DNA from: Agrobacterium larrymoorei
GTDB taxonomy: Bacteria > Pseudomonadota > Alphaproteobacteria > Rhizobiales > Rhizobiaceae
NCBI RefSeq assembly: GCF_013322225.1
Contig: NZ_JAAMFB010000015.1
Location: 1 to 64,000, forward strand
Length of the DNA: 64,000 nucleotides
Direction: 5' to 3'
The notes below the pieces were generated by a model, which ran no database searches, was not told where the DNA came from, and was given only the letters and a program-made list of their open reading frames with translations. Every line of letters begins with the position of its first letter. The first letter of the stretch is position 1. Below are positions 54,172 through 64,000 of the stretch, in pieces. Made by a program: the position numbers and the translations under genes.

Positions 54172-54729
54172 TTATTGACGGAACGGGAAGTTGAACTCTG
54201 TCAGAAGAGCCCGTGCTTCGTCGTCGGTCGTCGCCGTCGTGCAAACGATGATGTCCATGCCCCACATCTGATCAACCTTATCGTAGTTGATTTCTGGGAA
54301 CACAATGTGCTCCTTGATGCCCATGGCGAAGTTGCCACGGCCGTCAAAGCTCTTCGGGTTCAGGCCCCGGAAGTCGCGAACGCGCGGAAGCGCGATGTTG
54401 ACCAGACGATCAAGGAATTCATACATGCGAACGCCACGAAGGGTAACCTTCGCACCGATCGGCATGCCTTCACGTACCTTGAAGCCAGCAATCGAGTTGC
54501 GAGCCTTGGTAACGACCGGCTTCTGACCTGCGATAGCAGCCAGATCGCCAGCGGCAACCGTTGGCTTCTTGGAGTCGGCAGTCGCCTCGCCCACACCCAT
54601 GTTGATGACGATCTTGTCCAGCTTGGGGATCATCATAACGTTAGCGTAGGAGAACTTCTCCTGCATGGCGCCGCGGATACGGGATACGTATTCCGTCTTG
54701 AGACGCGGTTCGTACTTGGTCTCAGCCAT
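54172..54729 (-). CDS. rplE: 50S ribosomal protein L5
   Basis: The 185-residue L5 binds 5S rRNA and contacts P-site tRNA. The segments [10 protein letters not shown] and Gly-Asn-Phe-Ala-Met-Gly-Ile-Lys-Glu are conserved. It starts at ATG 54729, overlapping the rplX stop by 8 bases, so the two are coupled. Confidence 0.98.
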   Translation of the reverse strand: MAETKYEPRLKTEYVSRIRGAMQEKFSYANVMMIPKLDKIVINMGVGEATADSKKPTVAAGDLAAIAGQKPVVTKARNSIAGFKVREGMPIGAKVTLRGVRMYEFLDRLVNIALPRVRDFRGLNPKSFDGRGNFAMGIKEHIVFPEINYDKVDQMWGMDIIVCTTATTDDEARALLTEFNFPFRQ

Positions 54730-55030
54730 CGATGACTTCTCCCGAACGCTTGGCCACACGGACCTTCTTGCCATCTTCAATCTTGAAGCCAACGCGGGTC
54801 GGCTTGCCATCCTTATCGGCGATGGCAATGTTGGAGATGTGCAAGGATGCTTCCTTGTTGATGATGCCGGCTTCCTGGCTCTGGGTCTGGCGCTGGTGAC
54901 GCTTCACCATGTTTACGCCACGCACGATAGCCCGATCTTCCTTCGGCATTACCTGGATTACTTCGCCGGTACGGCCCTTGTCCTTACCGGTCAACACGAC
55001 AACCTTGTCGCCTTTACGAATCTTCTGCAT
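54722..55030 (-). CDS. rplX: 50S ribosomal protein L24
   Basis: The 102-residue L24 is an early 50S assembly protein with a KOW motif (Lys-Gly-Asp-Lys-Val-Val-Val-Leu-x-Gly-Lys-Asp-Lys-Gly) near the N-terminus. It is 12 bases after rplN and overlaps rplE by 8 bases. Confidence 0.98.
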   Translation of the reverse strand: MQKIRKGDKVVVLTGKDKGRTGEVIQVMPKEDRAIVRGVNMVKRHQRQTQSQEAGIINKEASLHISNIAIADKDGKPTRVGFKIEDGKKVRVAKRSGEVIDG

Positions 55031-55042
55031 CGCTATCGCTCC

Positions 55043-55411
55043 TTACAGTACTTCTGGAGCCAGCGAGATGATCTTCATGTGGTTCTTGCCGCGAAGCTCG
55101 CGAGGAACCGGTCCGAAGATACGGGTGCCGATCGGCTCTTTCTTGTTGTCGATAAGAACAGCTGCGTTGTTATCGAAACGGATGACGCTGCCGTCGGCGC
55201 GACGGATGTCCTTGGCAGTGCGAACCACTACCGCCTTCATCACGTCGCCCTTCTTGACGCGGCCGCGCGGAATAGCTTCCTTGATGGAAACGACAATAAT
55301 GTCGCCAACAGAAGCGTACTTGCGCTTAGAGCCGCCCAGCACCTTGATGCACATGACACGACGTGCGCCGGAATTATCCGCCACGTCGAGGTTTGTTTGC
55401 ATCTGAATCAT
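55043..55411 (-). CDS. rplN: 50S ribosomal protein L14
   Basis: The 122-residue L14 starts Met-Ile-Gln-Met-Gln-Thr-x-Leu-x-Val-Ala-Asp-Asn-Ser-Gly-Ala and ends in Ile-x-Ser-Leu-Ala-Pro-Glu-Val-Leu, as in the family. It is the first gene after a 234-base gap with a hairpin, which marks the classical S10/spc operon boundary. Confidence 0.98.
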   Translation of the reverse strand: MIQMQTNLDVADNSGARRVMCIKVLGGSKRKYASVGDIIVVSIKEAIPRGRVKKGDVMKAVVVRTAKDIRRADGSVIRFDNNAAVLIDNKKEPIGTRIFGPVPRELRGKNHMKIISLAPEVL

Positions 55412-55551
55412 GTCAGGTCGCCTTCTTGTTGTTACCAGACCGGTTGGGCATGCATCATGGATGAGGCCCCCTGTTCCAGCTTATGAAATCTCTGTTTTTG
55501 CGCGGAATAATCGTGACAGGGTGGTTTCCGAGACGGACCTTCCGTGCGCAT

Positions 55552-55583
55552 CAAAGCAAAAGACGCTCGGGTCACGAGCGTCC
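55552..55583 (-). terminator. intrinsic terminator between rpsQ and rplN (S10/spc boundary)
   Basis: The perfect 8-base arms GACGCTCG and CGAGCGTC with a 5-base loop are followed on the minus strand by TTTTGCTTTG. It lies 63 bases after the rpsQ stop. Confidence 0.7.
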
Positions 55584-55645
55584 TTGCGGTGTTTCATACA
55601 GATTTCCGCGCCGAATACAAGTGAGTCGGCGCGATTCTGTTGAAA

Positions 55646-55882
55646 TTAAGCGTGAGCGGCAACAACCGTCCAGCGCTTATCCTTGGAGATCGGTGCGCAT
55701 TCCTCGATGGAAACCACATCGCCGACCTTATACTGGTTGTTTTCGTCGTGCGCCTTGTACTTCTTGGAACGACGAACAGTCTTCTGCAGCAGCGGGTGAG
55801 CGAAACGGCGCTCAACGCGGACTACGACGGTCTTTTCGTTCTTGTCGGATACAACGACGCCCTGGAGAATGCGTTTAGGCAT
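55646..55882 (-). CDS. rpsQ: 30S ribosomal protein S17
   Basis: The 78-residue S17 binds the 5' domain of 16S rRNA. Gly-Val-Val-Val-Ser-Asp-Lys-x-x-Lys-Thr-Val-Val-Val and Asp-Val-Val-Ser-Ile-Glu-Glu-Cys-x-Pro-Ile-Ser-Lys are conserved. It lies 11 bases after rpmC and is the last gene of the S10 part. Confidence 0.97.
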   Translation of the reverse strand: MPKRILQGVVVSDKNEKTVVVRVERRFAHPLLQKTVRRSKKYKAHDENNQYKVGDVVSIEECAPISKDKRWTVVAAHA

Positions 55883-55893
55883 AGTATTCTTCC

Positions 55894-56094
55894 TTAGGCC
55901 TTGGCTTCTGCGGCCTTTTGGGCAGCAATGGTTTTGATCCGGGCGATGTCCTTACGGACTTCGTTGATGCGCGAGGACTTTTCCAGCTGGCCGGTGGCCT
56001 TCTGGAAACGCAAGTTGAACTGTTCCTTTTTCAGGTCAGCCAGCTTGTCCTTGAGCTGATCGGCGCTGAGGCCGCGAATATCTTCGGCTTTCAT
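55894..56094 (-). CDS. rpmC: 50S ribosomal protein L29
   Basis: The 66-residue, mostly helical L29 at the exit tunnel contacts trigger factor and SRP. The Leu-Arg-Phe-Gln-x-Ala-x-Gly-Gln-Leu-Glu and Arg-x-x-Arg/Lys-x-x-Ile-Ala-Arg pattern is conserved. It lies 12 bases after rplP. Confidence 0.97.
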   Translation of the reverse strand: MKAEDIRGLSADQLKDKLADLKKEQFNLRFQKATGQLEKSSRINEVRKDIARIKTIAAQKAAEAKA

Positions 56095-56106
56095 GTGCCT
56101 TGCTCC

Positions 56107-56520
56107 TTACTCTGCGATGCGCTGTACAAAGCGCGTCTTGACCGAGAGCTTGGCTGCGCCGAGACGAAGCGCCTCACGGGCGATCTCCTCGGAAACACCG
56201 TCGATCTCGAACATCATACGACCGGGCTTGACCTTGCATGCCCAGTAATCAACCGAACCCTTGCCCTTACCCATACGAACTTCGGTCGGCTTCGCCGTGA
56301 CCGGAGTATCGGGGAATACACGGATCCAAACGCGACCTGCGCGCTTCATGTAACGCGTGATCGCGCGGCGGGCCGCTTCGATCTCGCGTGCATTCACGCG
56401 GTTCGGTTCCTGCGACTTCAAGCCGAATTCACCGAATGCCAGGTCAAAGCCGCCCTTGGCGACGCCCTTGATGCGTCCCTTGAACTGCTTACGGTACTTA
56501 GTACGCTTTGGCTGCAACAT
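56107..56520 (-). CDS. rplP: 50S ribosomal protein L16
   Basis: The 137-residue L16 lies near the peptidyl-transferase centre and A-site tRNA. The start [11 protein letters not shown] and Arg-Met-Gly-Lys-Gly-Lys-Gly are conserved. It is 38 bases after rpsC. Confidence 0.98.
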   Translation of the reverse strand: MLQPKRTKYRKQFKGRIKGVAKGGFDLAFGEFGLKSQEPNRVNAREIEAARRAITRYMKRAGRVWIRVFPDTPVTAKPTEVRMGKGKGSVDYWACKVKPGRMMFEIDGVSEEIAREALRLGAAKLSVKTRFVQRIAE

Positions 56521-56558
56521 TTTATTACTTCTCCGAGCTTATCTTTCGCCAGCGTCAA

Positions 56559-57290
56559 TCAAGCGTTTTCGCGACGGCGATCGCCACGATCGCCACGCTC
56601 ACGGCTTGCAGGACCCTGAGCATCGTTTTCGAGCGTACGACGCTCGGAAGCCATCGGATCGTGCTCAAGGATTTCGCCCTTGAAGATCCAGACCTTGATG
56701 CCGCAGATACCGAAAGCGGTTTCGGCTTCAGCCGTACCGTAGTCGATGTCGGCACGCAGCGTATGAAGCGGAACGCGGCCTTCGCGGTACCATTCGGTAC
56801 GAGCGATTTCCGCGCCGCCAAGACGGCCTGCGCAGGTGATCTTGATGCCTTCTGCGCCAAGGCGCAGAGCGGACTGTACGGCGCGCTTCATGGCGCGACG
56901 GAAAGCCACGCGGCGTTCCAGCTGCTGGGCAATCGACTGAGCAACGAGCGTTGCATCGACTTCCGGCTTGCGCACTTCAACGATGTTGAGGTGCGTTTCG
57001 GAGCTGGTCATCTCGGAGATCTTCTTGCGAAGCTTCTCGATGTCAGCGCCCTTCTTGCCGATGATAAGGCCCGGACGAGCAGAGTGAATGGTCACGCGGC
57101 ACTTCTTGTGTGGGCGCTCAATCACGACCTTTGCAATACCGGCCTGCTTCAGCTCCTTCACGAGGTAGGCACGGATAGCAAGGTCTTCATGCAGCAGGTT
57201 ACCGTATTCGTTGGTGTCCGCATACCAGCGGCTATCCCACGTACGGTTAATGCCGAGGCGGAAGCCGATTGGATTGATTTTCTGACCCAT
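56559..57290 (-). CDS. rpsC: 30S ribosomal protein S3
   Basis: The 243-residue S3 lies at the mRNA entry tunnel. The KH domain is in the first half (Gly-Leu-Ile-Ile-Gly-Lys-Lys-Gly) and the C-terminal domain has [12 protein letters not shown]. A basic Asp/Arg-rich tail of about 30 residues ends it. The start overlaps the rplV stop by one base (TAATG). Confidence 0.98.
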   Translation of the reverse strand: MGQKINPIGFRLGINRTWDSRWYADTNEYGNLLHEDLAIRAYLVKELKQAGIAKVVIERPHKKCRVTIHSARPGLIIGKKGADIEKLRKKISEMTSSETHLNIVEVRKPEVDATLVAQSIAQQLERRVAFRRAMKRAVQSALRLGAEGIKITCAGRLGGAEIARTEWYREGRVPLHTLRADIDYGTAEAETAFGICGIKVWIFKGEILEHDPMASERRTLENDAQGPASRERGDRGDRRRENA

Positions 57291-57679
57291 TATGCGGCCT
57301 CCCCTTTTTCCTCGACTTCACGAACAACGATCGTGAGGTGAGAGAACGGCTTTTCGATGCGCGATGCACGGCCACGACCACGAGCATGGAAACGCTTCAT
57401 GGTAATGGACTTGCCAACATAGGCCTCGGCGACGACGAGAGCGTCGACGTCGAGGTCATGGTTGTTTTCAGCGTTTGCGATAGCCGATTCCAGCGTCTTC
57501 TTGACGGTGGAAGCGATACGCTTGCGCGAGAACTCGAGCTCGGCGAGAGCGCGATCAACCTTCTTGCCACGGATAAGAGCGGCGACCAGGTTCAGTTTCT
57601 GGGGGCTGACGCGGAGCGTACGGGCAATGGCTTGAGCCTCATTGTCCTTCAGCCGGCGTTCGGTCTTAGCCTTCGCCAT
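57290..57679 (-). CDS. rplV: 50S ribosomal protein L22
   Basis: The 129-residue L22 lines the exit tunnel. The segment [11 protein letters not shown] and the C-terminal loop Lys-Arg-Phe-x-Ala-Arg-Gly-Arg-Gly are conserved. It has 2 bases to rpsS upstream and a one-base overlap with rpsC downstream. Confidence 0.98.
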   Translation of the reverse strand: MAKAKTERRLKDNEAQAIARTLRVSPQKLNLVAALIRGKKVDRALAELEFSRKRIASTVKKTLESAIANAENNHDLDVDALVVAEAYVGKSITMKRFHARGRGRASRIEKPFSHLTIVVREVEEKGEAA

Positions 57680-57681
57680 GA

Positions 57682-57960
57682 TTACTTCCTCTTTGCCTTC
57701 TTGTCCGCGCCATGACCGTAATAGGTCCGGGTCGGAGAGAATTCACCGAACTTGTGACCGACCATGTCTTCGTTGACGGAGACGGGCACATGCTTGCTGC
57801 CGTTGTAAACGCCGAAGGTCAGACCTACGAACTGCGGCAGGATCGTGGAGCGACGGCTCCAGATCTTGATTACTTCACTTCTTCCGCCAGCGCGTACCTT
57901 CTCAGCCTTAGCGAGAAGATAACCGTCAACAAACGGACCTTTCCATACTGAACGAGCCAC
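57682..57960 (-). CDS. rpsS: 30S ribosomal protein S19
   Basis: The 92-residue S19 of the 30S head has Arg-Ser-x-Trp-Lys-Gly-Pro-Phe-Val-Asp at the start and Gly-His-Lys-Phe-Gly-Glu-Phe-x-Pro-Thr-Arg near the end, as in the family. It lies 15 bases after rplB. Confidence 0.98.
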   Translation of the reverse strand: MARSVWKGPFVDGYLLAKAEKVRAGGRSEVIKIWSRRSTILPQFVGLTFGVYNGSKHVPVSVNEDMVGHKFGEFSPTRTYYGHGADKKAKRK

Positions 57961-57975
57961 TTGAGACTTCCTCTC

Positions 57976-58812
57976 TTACTTCTTGCGCTGATGGCGCGAA
58001 CGCATGATGAACTTGTCGGTCGACTTGTTCGAGCGGGTGCGCTTGCCCTTGGTAGGCTTGCCCCATGGCGTCACTGGGTGACGACCACCGGACGTGCGAC
58101 CTTCACCACCACCGTGTGGGTGGTCGACCGGGTTCATGACAACGCCGCGAACATGCGGACGCTTGCCGCGCCAACGCGAACGACCGGCCTTGCCGTCGTT
58201 GATGTTGCCGTGGTCCGCGTTGGAAACAGCACCGATCGATGCGAGGCAGGAGCCGTGCACCAGACGCTGTTCACCGGAGTTGAGACGCAGGATTGCCATG
58301 CCGGCATCGCGGCCAACGAGCTGTGCGTACGTACCGGCGGAGCGAGCGATCTGACCGCCCTTGCCCGGCTTCATCTCGACGTTATGGATGATCGAGCCGA
58401 CTGGAATGTACTGAAGCGGCATTGTGTTGCCTGGCTTCACGTCCACTGCCTTGTCGGAGGCGATCACCTTGTCACCAGCAGCAATACGCTGTGGCGCGAG
58501 AATGTAAGCCTGTTCGCCGTCCGTGTATGTCACGAGCGCGATGAATGCGGTGCGGTTAGGGTCATATTCCAGACGCTCGACCGTACCTTCAACGTCGAAC
58601 TTACGACGCTTGAAGTCTACCAGACGGTAGGTCCGCTTGTGACCGCCGCCCTGGAAACGAACGGTGATCCGGCCCTGGTTGTTACGGCCACCCTTCGAAG
58701 AGAGACCCTGCGTCAGGGCCTTTACCGGCTTGCCCTTGTAGAGCGAAGCGCGGTCCACAATAACCAGCTGGCGCTGGCTAGGTGTGGTCGGATTGAAACT
58801 TTTCAATGCCAT
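57976..58812 (-). CDS. rplB: 50S ribosomal protein L2
   Basis: The 278-residue L2 is essential for subunit joining and peptidyl transfer. The conserved His in [12 protein letters not shown] and Arg-Gly-x-x-Met-Asn are present. Its length is normal, and it is 44 bases after rplW. Confidence 0.98.
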   Translation of the reverse strand: MALKSFNPTTPSQRQLVIVDRASLYKGKPVKALTQGLSSKGGRNNQGRITVRFQGGGHKRTYRLVDFKRRKFDVEGTVERLEYDPNRTAFIALVTYTDGEQAYILAPQRIAAGDKVIASDKAVDVKPGNTMPLQYIPVGSIIHNVEMKPGKGGQIARSAGTYAQLVGRDAGMAILRLNSGEQRLVHGSCLASIGAVSNADHGNINDGKAGRSRWRGKRPHVRGVVMNPVDHPHGGGEGRTSGGRHPVTPWGKPTKGKRTRSNKSTDKFIMRSRHQRKK

Positions 58813-58856
58813 TGTATTTGTTCCCTTTTGGGTCTTTGCCCGCTTGGGCCTAACCT

Positions 58857-59150
58857 TTAGAGTCCGGTGGACACGTCGATGGATTGACCTTCAGCAAGCG
58901 TGACGATCGCCTTCTTGACGTCCTTCTGCTTGCCAGCGAATCCACGGAAACGGCGCGTCTTACCCTTGCGGATAAGCGTGTTCACACCCGTGACCTTGAC
59001 GCCGAAGAGAGCTTCGATTGCTGCCTTGATTTCAGGCTTCGAAGCGTCCTTGGCGACGTTGAATACGACCTGGTTCTGTTCGGATACCAGCGTCGACTTT
59101 TCGGTGATCGAAGGAGATACGATCACATCGTAGTGGCGAAGATCCGTCAT
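58857..59150 (-). CDS. rplW: 50S ribosomal protein L23
   Basis: The 97-residue L23 at the tunnel exit is the docking site for trigger factor and SRP. The Pro-x-Ile-Thr-Glu-Lys-Ser and Gly-Lys-x-Arg-Arg-Phe-Arg-Gly segments are conserved. Its start overlaps the rplD stop by 4 bases (ATGA). Confidence 0.98.
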   Translation of the reverse strand: MTDLRHYDVIVSPSITEKSTLVSEQNQVVFNVAKDASKPEIKAAIEALFGVKVTGVNTLIRKGKTRRFRGFAGKQKDVKKAIVTLAEGQSIDVSTGL

Positions 59151-59767
59151 TTGAACCGCTCCTCGAGGGCTTCAACCGCAGCCTTGGACAGCACGAGCTT
59201 GCCGCGGCGCAGGATGTCGTAAACGTTGATGCCCTGAACCGGCAGAACGTCCACATTCGGGATGTTCTGAGCTGCGAGCTTGAAGTTGCCATCAAGTTCT
59301 GCGCCGCCGATTACGAGAGCGTTGGTCAGGCCGAGCGAAGCAAAGTTGCCCAGCAGAGCCTTTGTCTTTGCGTCCGATGCGATGAGCTGATCGACGATGA
59401 TCAGTTCTTCAGCCTTTGCCTTTGCAGACAGGGCGAGGCGCAGGCCGAGCGCACGAACCTTCTTGGGAAGATCATGAGCGTGGCTGCGAACGACTGGGCC
59501 GTGGGCCTTGCCGCCGCCGCGGAACTGCGGTGCGCGAGCCGAATGGTGACGAGCGCGGCCCGTACCCTTCTGCTTGTACATCTTGGCGCCCGTGCGGGAA
59601 ACTTCCGAACGGTTCTTGGACTTGTGCGTTCCCTGCTGCTTCTTGGCAAGCTGCCAGCGAACGACGCGGGCCAGAATGTCCTGGCGTGGATCGAGGCCGA
59701 AAATTTCGTCCGACAGGGCTACCTTGCCGGCGTCTTTTCCCTCGAGGGTCTTGACGTTCAATTCCAT
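59147..59767 (-). CDS. rplD: 50S ribosomal protein L4
   Basis: The 206-residue L4, which in E. coli represses its own S10 operon, has an extended loop with Lys-Gly-Thr-Gly-Arg-Ala-Arg-His-x-Ser and Arg-Gly-Gly-Gly-x-Ala-His-Gly-Pro that reaches into the tunnel. It lies 12 bases after rplC and is coupled to rplW. Confidence 0.98.
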   Translation of the reverse strand: MELNVKTLEGKDAGKVALSDEIFGLDPRQDILARVVRWQLAKKQQGTHKSKNRSEVSRTGAKMYKQKGTGRARHHSARAPQFRGGGKAHGPVVRSHAHDLPKKVRALGLRLALSAKAKAEELIIVDQLIASDAKTKALLGNFASLGLTNALVIGGAELDGNFKLAAQNIPNVDVLPVQGINVYDILRRGKLVLSKAAVEALEERFK

Positions 59768-59779
59768 GATAAGGCTCCC

Positions 59780-60421
59780 TTACTTCGCAGCCGACTTAAC
59801 GGCATCGCGGACAACGATCCAGGAACCCTTGGACCCAGGTACAGCGCCCTTGACGAGGATCAAACCGCGATCTTCGTCGGTCGAGACCACTTCCAGATTC
59901 TGGGTGGTGACGCGTGTGCTACCCATATGGCCAGCCATGCGCTTGCCCTTCCAGACCTTGCCCGGATCCTGGTTCGAACCGGTCGAACCATGCGCACGGT
60001 GCGAGATCGAGTTACCGTGAGAAGCGCGACCACCACCGAAGTTGTGACGCTTCATCGAACCGGCAAAACCTTTACCGATCGTGGTGCCTGTGACGTCGAC
60101 CAGCTGGCCGGCTTGAAAATGATTTGCGGTCAGTGTTGCACCGACGTCGATCAGGTTCTCAGCGGAGACCCGGAATTCGACGAGCTTTGCTTTCGGCTCG
60201 ACATTGGCAGCAGCGAAATGGCCGCGAAGCGCCTTTGTCGTGTTCTTGACCTTGGACTGGCCGGCACCGAGCTGAACTGCGATGTAGCCATTCTTGTCTT
60301 CCGTGCGCTGGGCAACGACTTGTACGTTATCCATGCGCAATACTGTTACCGGGATATGTTCACCAGCGTCGTTATAGACGCGGGTCATTCCCAGCTTTTG
60401 TGCAATCACACCTGAACGCAT
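59780..60421 (-). CDS. rplC: 50S ribosomal protein L3
   Basis: The 213-residue L3 is an early 50S assembly protein. Gly-x-x-Gly-x-Met-Lys-Arg-His-Asn-Phe-x-Gly-Gly and Ser-His-Gly-Asn-Ser-x-Ser-His-Arg are conserved (the site of PrmB methylation). The family-typical start [12 protein letters not shown] is preserved. It is preceded by a 206-base gap with repeated motifs. Confidence 0.98.
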   Translation of the reverse strand: MRSGVIAQKLGMTRVYNDAGEHIPVTVLRMDNVQVVAQRTEDKNGYIAVQLGAGQSKVKNTTKALRGHFAAANVEPKAKLVEFRVSAENLIDVGATLTANHFQAGQLVDVTGTTIGKGFAGSMKRHNFGGGRASHGNSISHRAHGSTGSNQDPGKVWKGKRMAGHMGSTRVTTQNLEVVSTDEDRGLILVKGAVPGSKGSWIVVRDAVKSAAK

Positions 60422-60627
60422 TGGTTCATTCCTCTTGCGAGCCTTGAAGGGAAAACCCTTATCGGCCTTTGTTAAGGAGTTCCCTTCGACATCTCACGAT
60501 GTTTCCGGTCTCCGGATTGGAAGACGTTGGATTACTCCACGTACCTTCCTTGTTATTGGCCCTCACCCAAAAAAGTGAGTTCCGGTCTCGTTGTATCGGC
60601 CTTTGCTTTCGCTAGGAGGCCGAGGTC
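60422..60627 (-). promoter_or_regulatory. rpsJ-rplC gap with repeated motifs, possible RNA leader
   Basis: The 12-mer TATCGGCCTTTG occurs at 60460-60471 and 60594-60605. The 10-mer TTCCGGTCTC occurs at 60503-60512 and 60580-60589, and GAGTTCC also occurs twice. Short hairpins (GACATC/GATGTT around 60500; CTCACC/GGTGAG-like around 60560) lie between them. The gap is unusual between two adjacent ribosomal genes, and the repeated units suggest a structured cis-regulatory RNA or a decayed duplication. Confidence 0.4.
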
Positions 60628-60936
60628 TTAGAGCTTGATTTCAACATCAACGCCCGCAGCGAGGTCGAGCTTCATCAGCGCGTCCACAGTCTGCGGAGTA
60701 GGGTCAACGATGTCGAGAAGACGCTTGTGCGTCCGCATTTCGAACTGCTCACGGCTCTTCTTATCCACGTGGGGAGAACGGTTAACAGTAAATTTTTCAA
60801 TGCGGGTAGGCAGCGGAACCGGGCCGCGAACGCTGGCGCCGGTGCGCTTGGCGGTCGACACGATTTCACGGGTAGAGGCATCGAGGATCCGGTGGTCAAA
60901 CGCCTTGAGGCGGATACGGATATTCTGGCCGTTCAT
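60628..60936 (-). CDS. rpsJ: 30S ribosomal protein S10
   Basis: The 102-residue S10 (also NusE, part of transcription antitermination complexes) contains Ile-Arg-Ile-Arg-Leu-Lys-Ala-Phe-Asp and Pro-Leu-Pro-Thr-Arg, with [10 protein letters not shown]. It is the first gene of the S10 part, downstream of tuf and its terminator. Confidence 0.98.
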
Positions 60937-61245
60937 TCGTCTTGTCCTTGTTCTTTATTATTGATTTCCGCACGCGGAAATACATGAACCTAGTTGATCG
61001 TGGCGCCGCAGATTTTCAAAAATCGAGAGGAATGCGTGATCGCAACCCAATCATTTCGTTTGTCTGTATTGCTAATCACCCGAATCCGCAATCGCTTGCG
61101 ACTCCGGCGGTGAATGTGAGTGCGCGTTTACGCGCTTTCACCGAAATTTTCAAGCACTAAAGTGCAGCGCCGATATGCTTTTTCATCAAAAGTCCGGCGG
61201 CGGTGTTTCTACACCGCCGCCGGCCAGAATTACAGTCGTTCGAAA
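60937..61245. other. tuf-rpsJ gap, probable S10-operon promoter region
   Basis: After the tuf terminator (61187-61223) about 250 bases precede rpsJ, AT-richer near 60945-61080. They should hold the promoter of the S10 operon. No ORF is credible and I see no named RNA element. Confidence 0.45.
61187..61223 (-). terminator. intrinsic terminator of tuf
   Basis: The perfect 13-base arms CCGGCGGCGGTGT and ACACCGCCGCCGG with a 4-base loop are followed on the minus strand by ACTTTTG. Confidence 0.82.
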
Positions 61246-62421
61246 TTATTCGATGATCGAGGCAACGATGCCGGCGCCGACGGTACGGCCGCCTTCGCGG
61301 ATAGCGAAGCGCAGCTTTTCTTCCATCGCGATCGGAACGATCAGTTCGACTTCAACGGTGACGTTGTCGCCTGGCATAACCATTTCCGTGCCTTCTGGAA
61401 GCGAAACAATACCGGTCACGTCCGTCGTACGGAAGTAGAACTGAGGACGGTAGTTCGTGAAGAACGGCGTATGACGGCCGCCTTCTTCCTTCGTCAGGAT
61501 GTAGGCTTCTGCCATGAACTTCTTGTGCGGCTTCACAGAACCTGGCTTGCAAAGGATCTGACCACGCTCGACGCCGTCACGGGTAACGCCGCGAACCAGT
61601 GCGCCGATGTTGTCGCCAGCCTGGCCCTGATCGAGCAGCTTGCGGAACATTTCAACGCCGGTAACCGTCGTCTTCGACGTTGCCTTGATGCCGACGATTT
61701 CGACTTCTTCGCCAACCTTGACGATACCGCGCTCAACGCGACCCGTCACAACCGTACCACGGCCAGAGATCGAGAACACGTCTTCGATCGGCATCAGGAA
61801 CGGCTGGTCGATTGGACGCTCAGGCGTCGGAATGTAGGCGTCAACCTGAGCCATCAGCTCGCGGATTGCGTCTTCACCGATCTTCTTGTCAGAGTCTTCA
61901 AGAGCTGCAAGAGCCGAACCCTTGACTATTGGAATATCGTCGCCTGGGAAGTCGTAGGACGACAGAAGTTCGCGAACTTCAAGCTCAACGAGCTCGAGCA
62001 GTTCTGCGTCGTCAACCTGGTCGACCTTGTTGAGGAACACGACGATCGCCGGAACGCCCACCTGACGAGCAAGCAGGATGTGCTCGCGGGTCTGTGGCAT
62101 TGGGCCGTCAGCAGCAGAGCAAACCAGGATCGCGCCGTCCATCTGCGCAGCACCGGTAATCATGTTCTTCACGTAGTCGGCGTGGCCGGGGCAGTCGACG
62201 TGCGCATAGTGACGGTTTGGCGTCTCATACTCTACGTGGGCCGTCGAAATCGTGATACCACGAGCCTTTTCTTCAGGAGCGGCGTCGATTTGGTCATACG
62301 CCTTGAACTCGCCGAAGAACTTCGTGATCGCTGCAGTCAAAGACGTCTTGCCGTGGTCAACGTGACCGATCGTGCCGATGTTGACGTGCGGCTTATTGCG
62401 CTCAAACTTGCTCTTTGCCAT
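61246..62421 (-). CDS. tuf: translation elongation factor Tu
   Basis: This GTPase delivers aminoacyl-tRNA to the ribosome. In the 391 residues, the P-loop is Gly-His-Val-Asp-His-Gly-Lys-Thr (about 19-26), G3 is Asp-Cys-Pro-Gly-His-Ala-Asp, and G4 is Asn-Lys-Val-Asp. The C-terminal domain keeps Glu-Gly-Gly-Arg-Thr-Val-Gly-Ala-Gly. It lies 66 bases after fusA, as in the str operon; a second copy elsewhere in the genome is common in this group but cannot be seen here. Confidence 0.98.
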   Translation of the reverse strand: MAKSKFERNKPHVNIGTIGHVDHGKTSLTAAITKFFGEFKAYDQIDAAPEEKARGITISTAHVEYETPNRHYAHVDCPGHADYVKNMITGAAQMDGAILVCSAADGPMPQTREHILLARQVGVPAIVVFLNKVDQVDDAELLELVELEVRELLSSYDFPGDDIPIVKGSALAALEDSDKKIGEDAIRELMAQVDAYIPTPERPIDQPFLMPIEDVFSISGRGTVVTGRVERGIVKVGEEVEIVGIKATSKTTVTGVEMFRKLLDQGQAGDNIGALVRGVTRDGVERGQILCKPGSVKPHKKFMAEAYILTKEEGGRHTPFFTNYRPQFYFRTTDVTGIVSLPEGTEMVMPGDNVTVEVELIVPIAMEEKLRFAIREGGRTVGAGIVASIIE

Positions 62422-62487
62422 TAGTGGCTCTCCATTCTGGTCCCTAAGCGGGAATAAACTTTAAATCTCGTTTGGGGCGTACCCCGG

Positions 62488-64000
62488 TCACTTCTGACCG
62501 GAATACTTTGCCTGGATGTCCGCAGCAACGTTGCTTGGAACCGGTGCGTAGTGGTCGAAGGTCATCGAGTATTGTGCACGGCCCTGAGACATGGAGCGCA
62601 GGTTATCGACGTACTTGAACATGTTCGCGAGCGGAACATGTGCGCTGATCACGATCGTGATGCCGCGCGATTCCTGACCCTGGATCTGACCGCGACGCGA
62701 GTTCAGATCGCCGATCACGTCACCGACGTAATCTTCAGGAGTAACAACCTCAACCTTCATCATCGGCTCGAGAAGCTGTGCACCAGCCTTCTTCGCTGCT
62801 TCACGGAAGCAGGCACGCGATGCGATTTCGAACGCCAGTACCGAGGAGTCGACGTCGTGGTATGCGCCATCGAACAGGGTAGCCTTGACGCCGAGCATCG
62901 GGAAGCCAGCGAGAGGACCGGAAGACAGAACGCTTTCGATACCCTTCTGAACGCCCGGGATGTATTCCTTCGGAACAGCACCACCGACGATCTTGGACTC
63001 GAACTTGAAGTCTTCGCCTTCTGGGTTCGGTTCGAAGAGGATCTTGACGCGTGCGAACTGACCGGTACCACCGGACTGCTTCTTGTGCGTGTAGTCTTCT
63101 TCGTGCGACTTCGTGATCGTTTCGCGGTAAGCAACCTGCGGAGCACCGACGGTCGCTTCAACCTTGAACTCGCGACGCATACGGTCAACGAGAATGTCGA
63201 GGTGAAGTTCGCCCATGCCAGCGATGATCGTCTGACCGGATTCTTCATCCGTCTTGACGCGGAACGAAGGATCTTCAGCAGCCAGGCGGTTGAGCGCGAG
63301 GCCCATCTTTTCCTGGTCGCCCTTGGTCTTCGGCTCGATAGCGATCTGGATAACCGGCTCAGGGAATTCCATGCGCTCGAGGATAACCGGCTTCAGAGGA
63401 TCGCAAAGCGTATCGCCTGTTGTCGTTTCCTTGAGGCCAGCCAGAGCAACGATGTCGCCAGCGAAGGCTTCTTCGATGTCTTCACGGCTGTTGGAGTGCA
63501 TCTGCAACATACGACCGACGCGCTCGCGCTTGTCCTTGACCGTGTTGATGACGGACGTACCCTTTTCAAGCTTGCCCGAGTAGATGCGTGCGAAGGTGAG
63601 CGAACCGACGAAGGGGTCGTTCATGATCTTGAACGCGAGCATGGAAAGCGGCTCGGAATCGTCAGCGTGACGCTCGATTTCGGCTTCCGTCTTGAAGTCG
63701 ATGCCCTTGATCGCAGGAATGTCCAGCGGAGAAGGCAGGTAATCGACAACGGCGTCGAGAAGAGGCTGAACGCCCTTGTTCTTAAACGCGGTACCGCAGA
63801 ACATCGGGTGGAACTTCACGTCGATGGTGCCGCGGCGAACGAGTTCGCGGATCTTGTCGTTGTCCGGCATGTCGCCGTTCAGGTAGGCTTCCATCGCTTC
63901 TTCGTCGATCTCGACAACGGTCTCGATCAGCTTTTCGCGATATTCTTCAGCCTTGGCCTTCATGTCTTCCGGAATTTCGACGACGTCCCACTGAGCGCCG
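62488..64000 (-). CDS. fusA: translation elongation factor G, C-terminal part (cut by window edge)
   Basis: EF-G drives ribosomal translocation. The frame is open through the right edge; before the first internal Met at 63963 it reads [10 protein letters not shown], so about 504 codons of the gene are present and the N-terminal part with the P-loop lies outside. Domains II to V are covered, including Gly-Met-Gly-Glu-Leu-His-Leu-Asp (domain III) and [11 protein letters not shown] near the end. Confidence 0.98.
   Translation of the reverse strand, partial: GAQWDVVEIPEDMKAKAEEYREKLIETVVEIDEEAMEAYLNGDMPDNDKIRELVRRGTIDVKFHPMFCGTAFKNKGVQPLLDAVVDYLPSPLDIPAIKGIDFKTEAEIERHADDSEPLSMLAFKIMNDPFVGSLTFARIYSGKLEKGTSVINTVKDKRERVGRMLQMHSNSREDIEEAFAGDIVALAGLKETTTGDTLCDPLKPVILERMEFPEPVIQIAIEPKTKGDQEKMGLALNRLAAEDPSFRVKTDEESGQTIIAGMGELHLDILVDRMRREFKVEATVGAPQVAYRETITKSHEEDYTHKKQSGGTGQFARVKILFEPNPEGEDFKFESKIVGGAVPKEYIPGVQKGIESVLSSGPLAGFPMLGVKATLFDGAYHDVDSSVLAFEIASRACFREAAKKAGAQLLEPMMKVEVVTPEDYVGDVIGDLNSRRGQIQGQESRGITIVISAHVPLANMFKYVDNLRSMSQGRAQYSMTFDHYAPVPSNVAADIQAKYSGQK

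Noticed and set aside
53473..54735. 420-codon plus-strand frame across rpsH, rpsN and rplE
   Set aside because: It spans three minus-strand ribosomal genes and their gaps and is antisense only.
61120..62424. 434-codon plus-strand frame opposite tuf
   Set aside because: It is the shadow of tuf, whose strong codon bias keeps other frames open.

Overview
The window looks like chromosomal DNA of an alphaproteobacterium in Rhizobiaceae, most likely the Agrobacterium tumefaciens complex. The evidence is indirect but consistent. Codon usage and GC content are rhizobial. The recA promoter carries a GAAC-N7-GTAC operator of the type reported for Rhizobium etli recA. One sensor kinase matches Agrobacterium PdhS2 down to the numbering of its phosphoacceptor histidine. 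Usg, two DUF1127 proteins and the ribosomal cluster have rhizobial forms. This assignment comes from family knowledge and was not checked by a database search.

Layout. Positions 1-123 are the 3' end of an IS110-type transposase cut by the window edge. From 164 to 12.5 kb lie housekeeping genes: a secreted protein, icd, two facing DUF1127 small-protein genes, a tRNA-Leu, tig, alaS, recA and a two-gene pseudouridine breakdown operon (psuK-psuG). From 12.5 to 16.4 kb are a TPR methyltransferase, usg and a polar amino-acid ABC transporter operon (binding protein and two permeases, with no ATPase gene nearby). From 16.7 to 28 kb the genes are mostly envelope or signalling: an OmpA-like protein with a long Arg/Gln/Pro-rich segment, an Lrp-type regulator, a uracil-DNA glycosylase-like protein, a nuclease-like protein, PdhS2, an extensin-like lipoprotein, an ABC-2 exporter, a Gly/His repeat secreted protein, a transglutaminase-like protease and a membrane-bound retropepsin-like protease with a DUF1289 partner.

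From 28.5 to 46 kb are divergent cobS and cobT, dgkA, a Cache-domain chemoreceptor, a DUF1883 protein, an htrA-type protease translationally coupled to rarA, an LprI-like protein, a serine hydrolase, an SDR enzyme, a GNAT acetyltransferase, a VOC gene broken by one amber codon, ilvD, the msrP-msrQ methionine sulfoxide repair pair, two DUF membrane proteins (DUF2809, DUF817) and an unrecognised 305-residue protein.

From 45.9 kb to the end, all on the minus strand, is the str-S10-spc-alpha cluster: fusA (cut by the edge), tuf, rpsJ, rplC, rplD, rplW, rplB, rpsS, rplV, rpsC, rplP, rpmC, rpsQ, rplN, rplX, rplE, rpsN, rpsH, rplF, rplR, rpsE, rpmD, rplO, secY, adk, rpsM, rpsK, rpoA, rplQ. Most genes are tightly spaced, but nearly every gap over 100 bases contains a GC-rich hairpin followed by a U-rich run on the transcribed strand. 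This suggests internal attenuation at operon boundaries, and one hairpin lies inside the spc segment. The rpsJ-rplC gap has a different structure, with repeated short motifs. I found no CRISPR array, prophage, rRNA operon or complete secretion or defence system.
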